NCBI GenBank assembly: GCA_025800245.1
Contig: JAOXSA010000005.1
Coordinates: 1 to 64,000 of the forward strand
Direction: 5' to 3'
Origin: Amphritea sp.
GTDB lineage: Bacteria > Pseudomonadota > Gammaproteobacteria > Pseudomonadales > Balneatricaceae
DNA length: 64,000 bases
The notes under the pieces were generated by a model. That model was given only the letters and a program-made list of their open reading frames with translations. It did not search any database and was not told where the DNA came from. This document shows, piece after piece, positions 56,058 through 64,000 of this stretch; positions within the stretch are counted from its first letter, which is position 1, and each line of letters begins with the position of its first letter. A program made the position numbers and the translations under genes.

Positions 56058-58109
56058 ATGACAACAGACAGTGCAACGGATCTGATCGCCCTGCCACAGC
56101 AACTCAGTAAACGTGACGGTTCCATCGTCAGCTTCGACAAACAACGGATACAACAGGCGCTGGTTCAGGCAGGCAATGCTTCCGGTGAATTTGACGAAGC
56201 TGAATCCCAGCTTCTGACCCATCAGGTGATCAAAGTGCTCAGCCACCGCCTGAGTAAGCAACCAGTCGCCGAAATTGAGCAGATGCAGGATATTGTTGAG
56301 CAGGTGCTGATCTCCGCCAACCATATCGCCACCTATCGCGCCTACGTGCTGTATCGGGAGCAGCACAGCAAACTACGGCAGGATAAACGTACCCTGGTGG
56401 ATGTTTCCTCATCGATCAATGAATATCTGGATCGCTCCGACTGGCGGGTCAGCGCCAATGCCAATCAGGGCTATTCACTGGGCGGGCTGATTCTCAATAC
56501 CTCCGGCAAGATGATCGCCAACTACTGGCTCAGCCATGTCTATCCACCGGAGATCGGCAATCTGCACCGGGAAGGCGATATCCATATTCACGATCTCGAC
56601 ATGCTGGCCGGTTACTGTGCTGGCTGGTCACTGCGCACACTCCTGAACGAAGGCCTGAACGGCATTCCCGGCCGCATCGAGGCAGCACCACCGAAACACC
56701 TTTCCTCCGCCATCGGCCAGATCGTTAATTTCCTCGGCACCCTGCAGAACGAATGGGCCGGTGCGCAGGCGTTCAGCTCGTTTGATACCTATCTGGCGCC
56801 TTATGTGCGCAAAGACAATATGAGCTATGAACAGGTGCGCCAGCAGATTCAGGAACTTATCTATAACCTCAATGTGCCGTCCCGCTGGGGCACCCAGACG
56901 CCATTCACTAACCTGACCTTCGACTGGGTCTGTCCGGAAGACCTGCAATCTCAGGTACCGGTGATCGCCGGTGAGGAACAACCCTTTACCTACGGTGAGT
57001 TGCAGGCGGAGATGGACCTGATCAACCGCGCCTATATCGAAGTAATGATGACAGGAGATGCCAAAGGCCGGGTATTCACCTTCCCGATTCCCACCTACAA
57101 CATCACTGAAGACTTTATCTGGGATTCCGATAACGCCGACCGGCTGTTTGAGATGACCGCTAAATACGGTCTGCCCTACTTCCAGAACTTCCTCAACTCT
57201 GAGCTGAAACCGAATATGATCCGCTCTATGTGTTGCCGTTTGCAGCTGGATCTCAGAGAACTGCTGAAACGGGGTAACGGCCTGTTTGGCTCAGCAGAAC
57301 AGACCGGCTCACTCGGCGTAGTTACGGTCAACTGCGCCCGACTGGGGCATCTGTATAAGGGTGATGAAGCGGCACTTTATCAGGCACTGGATGAACTACT
57401 GAATCAGGCCCGCAACAGTCTGGAGATTAAACGTAAGGTGATTCAGCGTCATCTGGATGCCGGACTGTTCCCTTACAGCAAACGCTATCTGGGTACCCTG
57501 CGCAATCACTTCTCCACCATCGGCGTGAACGGTATCAATGAGATGATCCGTAACTTCAGTGGCGACCGGGACGATATCACCACCGCAACCGGTAAAACCA
57601 TGGCGCTGGCATTCCTGGATCATATCCGCGCCCGGATGCTGGAGTTCCAGGATCAGACCGGCAATATGTACAACCTCGAAGCCACGCCCGCCGAAGGCAC
57701 CACCTACCGGTTCGCCAAGGAGGATCGCAAGCGCTACCCGGATATTATCCAGTGCGGTACCGCTGAGCAACCTTACTACACCAACTCTTCGCAGTTACCT
57801 GTTGGTCACACTGATGATCCGTTCACGGCGCTGGAAATGCAGGATGATCTGCAACGCAAATACACCGGCGGTACCGTTCTGCATCTGTATATGAACGAGC
57901 GCATCTCCGACACTGAAGCCTGCAAGAAGCTGGTTAAACGGTCACTGAGCCGTTTCCACCTGCCCTACATTACAGTCACTCCGACTTTCTCAATCTGTCC
58001 TCACCACGGCTATCTCAGCGGCGAACATGAGCTCTGCCCTCGCTGTGATGAAGAGCAGATAATCCGCCTGCAACAGACTGCCGAATCTCAGGAGAATAGC
58101 CATGTCTGA
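56058..58109 (+). CDS. nrdD: Anaerobic (class III) ribonucleoside-triphosphate reductase, main catalytic chain lacking the glycyl-radical tail
   Basis: Reduces NTPs to dNTPs without oxygen. 683 residues from the ATG at 56058 (AAGGTG 7 bases upstream; a GTG three codons earlier is less likely). An ATP-cone regulatory domain (about 18-110, SKRDGSIVSFDKQRIQQAL) is followed by the ten-stranded barrel. Active-site cysteines are seen in RSMCCRLQL, and NVPSRWGTQTPFTNLTFDW and GREGDIHIHDLDM-like HREGDIHIHDLDM are NrdD hallmarks. A metal site CPHHGYLSGEHELCPRC lies near the end. The frame then stops after a 20-residue tail, without the expected RV.GY glycyl-radical loop. That loop is in the next, overlapping frame. 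Confidence 0.93.
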   Translation: MTTDSATDLIALPQQLSKRDGSIVSFDKQRIQQALVQAGNASGEFDEAESQLLTHQVIKVLSHRLSKQPVAEIEQMQDIVEQVLISANHIATYRAYVLYREQHSKLRQDKRTLVDVSSSINEYLDRSDWRVSANANQGYSLGGLILNTSGKMIANYWLSHVYPPEIGNLHREGDIHIHDLDMLAGYCAGWSLRTLLNEGLNGIPGRIEAAPPKHLSSAIGQIVNFLGTLQNEWAGAQAFSSFDTYLAPYVRKDNMSYEQVRQQIQELIYNLNVPSRWGTQTPFTNLTFDWVCPEDLQSQVPVIAGEEQPFTYGELQAEMDLINRAYIEVMMTGDAKGRVFTFPIPTYNITEDFIWDSDNADRLFEMTAKYGLPYFQNFLNSELKPNMIRSMCCRLQLDLRELLKRGNGLFGSAEQTGSLGVVTVNCARLGHLYKGDEAALYQALDELLNQARNSLEIKRKVIQRHLDAGLFPYSKRYLGTLRNHFSTIGVNGINEMIRNFSGDRDDITTATGKTMALAFLDHIRARMLEFQDQTGNMYNLEATPAEGTTYRFAKEDRKRYPDIIQCGTAEQPYYTNSSQLPVGHTDDPFTALEMQDDLQRKYTGGTVLHLYMNERISDTEACKKLVKRSLSRFHLPYITVTPTFSICPHHGYLSGEHELCPRCDEEQIIRLQQTAESQENSHV

Positions 58110-58299
58110 TACTCAAACCCCAGCACTGAAAAACGAACAACGCACCCGCTGTGAAGTCTGGACCCGGGTGATGGGTTATCACCGCCCGGTCACATCATTC
58201 AATCCGGGTAAACAGTCGGAATATGCCGACCGTCAGTTCTTCACGGAAACCTCTCTCAATGCTGCCGACACAACCCATGTCTCCAACACCCAGCGCTGA
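58102..58299 (+). CDS. Separate glycyl-radical subunit of class III ribonucleotide reductase (NrdD C-terminus)
   Basis: A 65-residue protein whose centre, RCEVWTRVMGYHRPVTSF, then NPGKQSEYADRQFF, is the C-terminal glycyl-radical segment of NrdD; Gly25 in RVMGYH would carry the radical. It starts with ATG at 58102, overlapping the main chain by 8 bp in the +1 frame. AGGAG at 58089-58093 stands 8 bases upstream, so it has its own ribosome site and looks like a real start, not a sequencing frameshift. The first 12 residues (SDTQTPALKNEQ) look like a linker. It must associate with NrdD and be activated by the NrdG-type enzyme that follows. Split by design or by an old mutation made stable is undecided. 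Confidence 0.85.
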   Translation: MSDTQTPALKNEQRTRCEVWTRVMGYHRPVTSFNPGKQSEYADRQFFTETSLNAADTTHVSNTQR

Positions 58300-58993
58300 C
58301 AGTCTGCCCATCGCCGGAATCACCCCGCTAACCACGCTGGATTTCCCCGGCCAGCTGGCTGCGGTGGTGTTCCTGCAGGGTTGTCCCTGGCGCTGCGGCT
58401 ATTGCCAGAACAGTTCGTTACTGCCTCGCTCCACCCCACCGGAATATCAGTGGCAGGAAATTAAAACCTGGCTGCGAAAACGGTTGGGCTTACTGGATGC
58501 GGTGGTTTTCAGTGGCGGCGAGTCGACTCTGCATCAGGGCTTAGCCCATGCCGTGATGCAGACACGGGAGATGGGCTTCAGGACCGGCTTACACAGCGCG
58601 GGCATCTACCCTGATCGTCTGAGAAACCTGCTGCCTGTACTCGACTGGGTTGGGCTGGATATCAAGGCACCGGAGGCCGATTACCCGGCGATCACCGGCG
58701 TTGAAGGTTCCGGCCACAAAGCCTGGCGGAGCGCAGCATATCTGGCCGGCAGCAACACTGCCCATGAAATTCGCACCACGGTTCATCCTGACCAACTGAA
58801 TGAAGCCCAATTGATCGATATGGCCGACAGACTGGTGCAGCTGGGCATCCGTCACTTTGTTATCCAGCGGGCCACATTCGCACGCTGTATGGAGCCAGAC
58901 CTGAAAACTTGTTCCAGCGCAAGGCTAAGCGATCAGCAGTTATCCACAATAGGCGCACGATTTCCTCATTTCAGCATCCGTGACGCCCTATGA
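58277..58993 (+). CDS. nrdG: Anaerobic ribonucleotide reductase activating radical SAM enzyme (NrdG2 type)
   Basis: Generates the glycyl radical on the NrdD tail with SAM and a [4Fe-4S] cluster. About 238 residues. GITPLTTLDFPGQLAAVVF precedes the cluster motif CPWRCGYCQN (CxxxCxxC); VVFSGGESTLHQG is the SAM-binding GGE motif. ATG at 58277 is favoured because it leaves the usual 10-12 residues before 'TPLTTLDFPG', with starts at 58259 and 58223 possible. It overlaps the small glycyl-radical gene by 23 bp, so translation is coupled. This activase type is larger than E. coli NrdG (154 residues). Confidence 0.9.
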   Translation: MSPTPSADSLPIAGITPLTTLDFPGQLAAVVFLQGCPWRCGYCQNSSLLPRSTPPEYQWQEIKTWLRKRLGLLDAVVFSGGESTLHQGLAHAVMQTREMGFRTGLHSAGIYPDRLRNLLPVLDWVGLDIKAPEADYPAITGVEGSGHKAWRSAAYLAGSNTAHEIRTTVHPDQLNEAQLIDMADRLVQLGIRHFVIQRATFARCMEPDLKTCSSARLSDQQLSTIGARFPHFSIRDAL

Positions 58994-59937
58994 CCTCAAT
59001 GCCTGTAATCGCTGTATCGAAGCACCCCGCTGTCGACTTTTCCCATCATATCCGCACGCTGGGGCAGGATCTGCTGCAGCGCTACGGCGAACGGGTGCAT
59101 AAGATCGCCATCGACGCAGGGATGACCTGCCCAAACCGGGATGGCAGTATCGGTATCGGTGGTTGCAGCTTCTGCAACGTCGGTTCTTTCAGTCCTAACG
59201 GCCGCAAACCCAATGATCTGGCTCGTCAGATCGAGAGCGGGCGGCAGGTCCTGCGCAAGCGTACCGGTGCCCGCAAATACCTGGCCTACTTTCAGGCCTA
59301 CACCAATACTTATGCCAGTTATCAGCAACTGCAACAACTCTACGATCAGGCTCTGAATGAACCGGATGTAATCGGTCTCGCTGTCGGTACCCGGCCGGAT
59401 TGCGTCTCGGACGATGTCATAGAACTGCTGGCACAGTATCAGGCTCAGGGCCATGAAATCTGGCTGGAGCTGGGACTGCAGTCGGCATTTGATGAAACGC
59501 TGCAAAGGGTAAACCGGGGCCACGGTCTGGCAGAATATCAGCGCACAGTTGTAAAAGCCCGACAACGTGGGTTGAAGGTGTGCACCCATCTGATTCTGGG
59601 ACTGCCCGGCGAAACTGATCGGCACTACAGGGAATCTCTGGCACGGGTGCTGGAGCTGGGCACCGATGGCCTGAAATTTCATCCGCTGCATGTGGTGAAA
59701 GGTACACAACTAGCCAGAGAGTGGCTGCGTGGTGATTATCAGCCACTGTCACGGGACAGCTATGTCAGAAACATCGTTGATCTGATTCAGCAGGCACCTG
59801 ACGATATGATTTACCACCGCCTGACCGGTACCGCGTCACCCGACATTCTGCTGGCGCCGCAGTGGTGCTCAGAGAAATGGCGGGTGCTGAACAGTATCAG
59901 TCAGACGCTGAACGCCGCCGTAGCGGCCAGCCGTTGA
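58990..59937 (+). CDS. yhcC: TIGR01212-type radical SAM protein (YhcC)
   Basis: 315 residues. The unusual cluster motif spacing CPNRDGSIGIGGCSFC is that of YhcC proteins (first Cys 12 residues before CxxC). YFQAYTNTYAS, VGTRPDCVSDD and ELGLQSAFDETLQRVNRGH are further family blocks. Biochemical role unknown. ATG overlaps the nrdG stop by 4 bp, so it belongs to the nrdD operon and is likely induced without oxygen. Its 3' end overlaps the convergent RND gene by 41 bp. Confidence 0.93.
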   Translation: MTSMPVIAVSKHPAVDFSHHIRTLGQDLLQRYGERVHKIAIDAGMTCPNRDGSIGIGGCSFCNVGSFSPNGRKPNDLARQIESGRQVLRKRTGARKYLAYFQAYTNTYASYQQLQQLYDQALNEPDVIGLAVGTRPDCVSDDVIELLAQYQAQGHEIWLELGLQSAFDETLQRVNRGHGLAEYQRTVVKARQRGLKVCTHLILGLPGETDRHYRESLARVLELGTDGLKFHPLHVVKGTQLAREWLRGDYQPLSRDSYVRNIVDLIQQAPDDMIYHRLTGTASPDILLAPQWCSEKWRVLNSISQTLNAAVAASR

Positions 59938-62900
59938 TACGTTCACCCTTGTGGCGACCGGACCATTGCATAAAGATCCGGAACAGCATTGGAATCAGGA
60001 ACAGCGTCAGCACCGTGGAGAACGCCAGGCCGCTGACGATGGCGGTCGCCACCGGCCCCCAGATCAGTGAGTGACCACCCAAACCTGTCGCCAGTGAGAA
60101 CAGCCCGGCGATGGTAGTCAGCGAGGTAATCAGAATCGGAATCACCCGGCGACGGGCTGCATAGAGGGTGGCATGCTTCACCGACATCCCTTTCTCTAAT
60201 CGCTGGTTACCGGCCGAGATCAGCACAATTGCGGCATTCACCGCGATACCCGCCAGCGCCACTACACCGTACATAGTAAACAGGCTGAGTGGATTCTGGG
60301 TCAGCAACAGCCCCATCACCACCCCGGTAAAAGCCATCGGAATGGTCATCAGAATCATCAGCGGCTGAAAGTAACTGGCGAACTGAGTACCCAGAATCAG
60401 ATACATCAGCCCGACACCGAACAGGAACAGAATACCGATGGAATCGAGGCTTTCCTGAATATCATCCAGCTCGCCGGAGAAATCCAGATCCAGATTGGGA
60501 AAGCGGCTCTGCAGTTCGCTGTTCCAGTGCTCCACCACCATGGCATTAGCAGCCACGGTATCGATGCTATCTGGCACCAGATCGGCCTCCACGGTGATCG
60601 CCCGGCGGAAATTGTAGTGACGGATATTACCCAGCGACTGCTTGCGCTCAAAGCTCACCAGATTGGCCAGCGGCACACTGCCACCACCCGGTAACGGCAG
60701 TTCAAAATCCAGTAGCTGATCAATATCGGTGTAATGCTGAGTCGCCGCCCGCACCCGTACTTCCAGTTTTTCGCCGTCATGCTGCATATCGGCAACCACC
60801 TCACCGTCCACCAGTAGCTGAGCGGTACGGATCACCTGCAGCGGATTCAGTCCGGCGCGGGTAATGGCATCGTAATCCGGCTTCATGGTCAGGGTCATCC
60901 GGCCGCCACCGGCATCATCGGTAATATCGGTGATCTCCGGCACACCAGCCATAAAGGCCTGCAAAGCATCGGCTGCGGCACGGATCTCAGCATACTCATC
61001 ACCCCGTACCTTAATACTGATCGGCTTCGATACCGGCGGACCACCGGCCAGACGCAGGAAGGTAATATTCAATGGTCCGGGTAAGCCCAGCGCGTCTTCG
61101 CGCACCGCTGCCAACAGCTCATCCACCGAGCGGTTATCTTCTGTTTTCGGCTTCAGACCCACCAGTACCTGGCCGTATTGCTCACCGAATTGCGGCGCCG
61201 TTTCGGTAAACTGCTGGCCGGCATAACCCACTACTGCCCGGACATCCTCATCCCGCAGATGACGACGCACCAGCGTTTCCATCTGCTTCACCTTATTAAG
61301 CGTTTCATGCAGTGGCGTTTGCGGTGCCATTTCGATGTTTACATAGAACAGCCGTAGCGGATCGGAAGCAAAGAAGTCCATTTTTATCAGCCCGGCACCC
61401 AGCGCCCCCATCGCGCCGATAAACAGTGCTCCGATCAGACCAAAGGTCAGCACCGGACGGCGCATGGCCCGGATCAGTGCCCGCACATAGGTAATCTGAA
61501 TCTTATGGGTCATACGCACCCGGAACCGCTGCATCCGCCCCGGATTATCGAATTTAACCCGCGCCACACTAACGTGTACCGGTAGCATCCAGAACGCCTC
61601 CACCAGCGAGATCGCCAGAGCAATGGTAACCACCATCGGGATCACCCGCATAAAGTCACCCAGTATACCGGGCAACAGCATCAGTGGCAGGAACGCCGCC
61701 ATAGTGGTCAGCACCGCGCTGGTCACCGGTCGGCCGACCTCCTCAAGCGATGCCATGGTGGCATCGTAGATCGGCTGTCCGAGCTGCAAGCGGTGATAGA
61801 TCGCTTCCACCACCACAACCGCATCATCCACCAACATACCCAGTACGATCACGACCCCCAGCAGTACTGTTACGTTGAGGGTTTCTCCCATCCCCCACAG
61901 CACCCAGAAAGTACCGGCAAGAATAAACGGAATACCAATCGCGGTCAGAAACGCGATATGCGCCCCCAGAAACAGCCAGGCCACCAACAGCACCAGCAAC
62001 AGACCGATCAGGGCGTTGTTCTGCATCAGATCGATCGCTTCCCGGGTCGGAATGGTCTGATCATCCACCAGCACCAACTGGACCCCAGTCGCCTGTTGCA
62101 GCTGGTTACGCTGCTCCATGTAGTCTTTGACCCGCTCCACCAGCTCGATGGTATTGGCGTTAGCCTTCTTCATCACCGCCAGCACAATCGCCGGTTTACC
62201 ATCAATCACGGCATCCTGTGTAGCTTTTTCACGGGTATGCAGAACATCTGCCACCCGGCTCAGAGGGATCTCTTCCCCCTGCAGACCCAGCAGCGGAATC
62301 TGTTTGATCTGATCCGGATCGGCACTGCGTCCCACCAGCCGCACCAGCCAGGACTGACCGCCGACATCGACACTGCCGGCCGAGATATCGCGGAACCAAA
62401 GACTCACAGTATCCGACAGGTCAGTGGGTGACAAAGACAGCGCCTGCAACGCTTCAGGATCAAAATTGACCTGCAATTCCGGATCATCCAGTCCTACCGG
62501 ATCGACCCGGTCGATACCGGCCAGACGCTCCAGATCTTCTTCCACGTTGCGCGCCTGTACACGCAGGTTTTCATCATCATCCAACGCCGTCACCGCCAAC
62601 GTCACGCTGGGGAAAGCATTAGCACTGGTGATTTCGAGAATCAGCGGATCAGTGGCATTGGCCGGCAACTCCTCTTCGGCGTTCTGAATCTCACGCCGCA
62701 GATCGTTGATACGTTTATCAAAACTGCGTTCATCAATATCGTCAAAACGGATCAGCAGGCTGGAGACCGACTCCCGGCTATTGGAGGAGGCAAACTTGAT
62801 ATCTGAGACATTGCGAATGGCATCTTCAAGGGGATCGGTTACCCGCTTTTCAATATCGTCCGCGCTGGCACCGGGCAACACAGTCGTGACCACTACCCAG

Positions 62901-63022
62901 TTGAAGTTGATCGTCGGATCCTGCTGCCGAGGCAGCAGATTGTAGGTGAGAAAACCGATCACCAGTACCAGTACAAAAGTCAGATTGGCCAGCACATGAT
63001 TGTTAAACAGTCGGGTCAGCAT
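59897..63022 (-). CDS. RND family efflux transporter permease subunit
   Basis: 1041 residues, the HAE1-like RND pump layout: TM1 at about 9-29, a large periplasmic porter domain, TM2-6 (about 335-490), TM7, a second porter domain (about 550-840) and TM8-12. The proton-relay aspartates are in GMLVDDAVVVVEAIY. It starts TRLFNNHVLANLTFVLVLVIGF and has the LPRQQDP segment of the PsrA/VexH-like acriflavin-resistance group. Substrate unknown. It lies 13 bp after the fusion-protein gene; an outer-membrane channel gene is not in view. Confidence 0.93.
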   Translation of the reverse strand: MLTRLFNNHVLANLTFVLVLVIGFLTYNLLPRQQDPTINFNWVVVTTVLPGASADDIEKRVTDPLEDAIRNVSDIKFASSNSRESVSSLLIRFDDIDERSFDKRINDLRREIQNAEEELPANATDPLILEITSANAFPSVTLAVTALDDDENLRVQARNVEEDLERLAGIDRVDPVGLDDPELQVNFDPEALQALSLSPTDLSDTVSLWFRDISAGSVDVGGQSWLVRLVGRSADPDQIKQIPLLGLQGEEIPLSRVADVLHTREKATQDAVIDGKPAIVLAVMKKANANTIELVERVKDYMEQRNQLQQATGVQLVLVDDQTIPTREAIDLMQNNALIGLLLVLLVAWLFLGAHIAFLTAIGIPFILAGTFWVLWGMGETLNVTVLLGVVIVLGMLVDDAVVVVEAIYHRLQLGQPIYDATMASLEEVGRPVTSAVLTTMAAFLPLMLLPGILGDFMRVIPMVVTIALAISLVEAFWMLPVHVSVARVKFDNPGRMQRFRVRMTHKIQITYVRALIRAMRRPVLTFGLIGALFIGAMGALGAGLIKMDFFASDPLRLFYVNIEMAPQTPLHETLNKVKQMETLVRRHLRDEDVRAVVGYAGQQFTETAPQFGEQYGQVLVGLKPKTEDNRSVDELLAAVREDALGLPGPLNITFLRLAGGPPVSKPISIKVRGDEYAEIRAAADALQAFMAGVPEITDITDDAGGGRMTLTMKPDYDAITRAGLNPLQVIRTAQLLVDGEVVADMQHDGEKLEVRVRAATQHYTDIDQLLDFELPLPGGGSVPLANLVSFERKQSLGNIRHYNFRRAITVEADLVPDSIDTVAANAMVVEHWNSELQSRFPNLDLDFSGELDDIQESLDSIGILFLFGVGLMYLILGTQFASYFQPLMILMTIPMAFTGVVMGLLLTQNPLSLFTMYGVVALAGIAVNAAIVLISAGNQRLEKGMSVKHATLYAARRRVIPILITSLTTIAGLFSLATGLGGHSLIWGPVATAIVSGLAFSTVLTLFLIPMLFRIFMQWSGRHKGERINGWPLRRRSASD

Positions 63023-63035
63023 CCTGCATCAGCCT

Positions 63036-64000
63036 CTATGATGGATCATCCTGGACAGTAACCGGCTCACCGGATACCGCACCGTAGTGGCCTTCCACAA
63101 TGACCAGAGTATCGGCGGGCAGATCGACTTTTGCAGCCTGCCCTTCAATAGCATCAGGCAACATCATGAATTCAGCTGTGCCATCCCGGTAAAGCATCAC
63201 ACCGAGCTTACCTTCACGGGATACGATATAGCGCACCGGTAAACGGCCTCCCGCCTCTTGCCACACTAACCGACCGCTGCTACCTGCAATGGCAGATTCT
63301 TCAGTAAAGCTCAGACGTATCTGCTGGGTACGGGAGCGCTGATCGGCATAGGGTACCAGCGCCCGGAATTGCAGCGGATACTGCCGATTGAAATACTGAT
63401 AATGGATGGCCTGCGCCTGTTGCAGACTGGCGGCCTGCTGTGCGGTCAGGGCAGCACTAACCTCACTCTGATCACTGCCCAGCAGTTTCAACAACGGAGT
63501 TCCCGGCGTGACCAGATTACCCTGGCTGACGGACCGCTCAGTCACTACACCGGCAAACGGTGCTGTCACGCTGCAGCGGGACTGGGCCAGCTCTGCTTCA
63601 CTGATACCTGCCCGTGCACCCGCCGATTGCGCCTGTAAGCTATCCAACTCAGCCCGGCGCTGATCCCTCAGTTCTTTCGAAGCGCTGTTCTGTTTAACCA
63701 GTCTTTCCGCCCGGTTCAGTTGCTGTCGGGCCAGCCGGATCTGCGCCTGCAGAGAACCCAGACTACTCTGCGCCCGCTGAGCGGCCAGATCGTAATCACG
63801 ACAGTCGAGCATGACCAACGGCTGATCCGCAGTCACCTGGTCTCCGACCCGTACCAGAATTTCAGTTACCCGCGCTGAAAGCTGTGCGCTGATCTGCGCA
63901 TGATCCTCATTGATCACCTGAGCCGGTGCACTCATCGGTGTTTTAACCAGTAACTCATGCAGCGGATGCACCACCACGCTGGTGGCAGCCGACAGATAAG
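63036..64000 (-). CDS. RND efflux membrane fusion protein (5' end beyond the window)
   Basis: Periplasmic adaptor for the RND permease just downstream. At least 321 residues; the frame stays open to the window edge (YLSAATSVVVHPLHELL, like the end of a signal peptide), so the GTG at 63977 is not the real start. Biotin-lipoyl half-motifs (ISAQLSARVTEILVRVGDQV and VTAPFAGVVTERSVSQGNLV) flank an alpha-hairpin of about 75 residues (ARQQLNRAERLVKQNSASKEL). The hairpin is short, as in HlyD/AcrA adaptors for simple pumps. Most of the protein is present. Confidence 0.9.
   Translation of the reverse strand, partial: YLSAATSVVVHPLHELLVKTPMSAPAQVINEDHAQISAQLSARVTEILVRVGDQVTADQPLVMLDCRDYDLAAQRAQSSLGSLQAQIRLARQQLNRAERLVKQNSASKELRDQRRAELDSLQAQSAGARAGISEAELAQSRCSVTAPFAGVVTERSVSQGNLVTPGTPLLKLLGSDQSEVSAALTAQQAASLQQAQAIHYQYFNRQYPLQFRALVPYADQRSRTQQIRLSFTEESAIAGSSGRLVWQEAGGRLPVRYIVSREGKLGVMLYRDGTAEFMMLPDAIEGQAAKVDLPADTLVIVEGHYGAVSGEPVTVQDDPS

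Noticed and set aside
58102..58109. Possible sequencing frameshift splitting nrdD
   Set aside because: The downstream frame has an AGGAG at proper distance from an ATG and a linker-like start, and the upstream frame ends in a plausible tail. An error would not be expected to create these, though raw reads should still be checked.

Overview
The window looks like chromosome of a gammaproteobacterium close to Oceanospirillaceae or Pseudomonas-like marine bacteria (inference). The basis is gene order and protein character: an rpoH-ftsX-ftsE-ftsY block followed by an M16-like gene and rsmD, coaD beside a YfhL-type ferredoxin, oxyR next to recG, a UbiK/BMFP gene, astC-astA, and CpxR/FNR/NrdR/NtrC-type sites. 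Base composition is moderate and even, except for a few AT-rich patches (about 10850-12430 and 54880-56050) that look transferred.

Layout. 1-2105 is a scarred accessory patch. It holds a transposase remnant, a papain/transglutaminase-like gene cut by a complete IS3-family element with a programmed frameshift, a cluster of CTATCA/TGATAG repeats, a tRNA-derived hairpin repeat, and a tRNA-Arg(CCG). 2194-14620 alternates c-di-GMP signalling genes (two normal-looking, one doubly degenerate) with cytochrome c5, rep, comM, an AT-rich class II Fic gene and ubiK. 14745-17226 is a nitrogen module, glnK-amtB-glnK, with an NtrC/sigma54 control region. 17325-19627 is astC-astA. A fourth GGDEF/EAL protein follows, then a CpxA-CpxR system divergent from its CpxP/Spy-like target across a CpxR box. 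25347-30341 is a run of small genes: a DUF2799 lipoprotein, phhB, an Lrp regulator, an FmdB-like protein, cytochrome b562, AraC and LysE-type genes, and a YdjM-like membrane protein. 30702-41730 is mostly housekeeping: trmB, thiG, thiS, rpoH, ftsXEY, rsmD, an M48 lipoprotein, coaD and ferredoxin. 41828-47280 has DUF501, an M14 desuccinylase-like gene, recG, oxyR and an SDR gene. 47429-50483 is a basic-amino-acid ABC importer. Then come ppk1, hemB and elbB, an AT-rich orphan gene, the anaerobic ribonucleotide reductase locus, a YhcC radical SAM gene, and an RND pump whose fusion-protein gene runs off the right edge.

The most interesting locus is 55943-58993. A promoter region with two perfect FNR/Anr boxes and a 31-bp-spaced pair of NrdR-like boxes precedes nrdD. 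The glycyl-radical C-terminus of NrdD is not part of the main protein. It is encoded by a separate 65-codon frame with its own Shine-Dalgarno sequence, followed by nrdG, which suggests a two-polypeptide class III reductase. Other points of note are a PAS-GGDEF-EAL protein that has lost both catalytic signatures, a CpxA sensor with an Asp/Arg/His-rich periplasmic tract, a duplicated P-II gene around amtB, and dispersed hairpin repeats.
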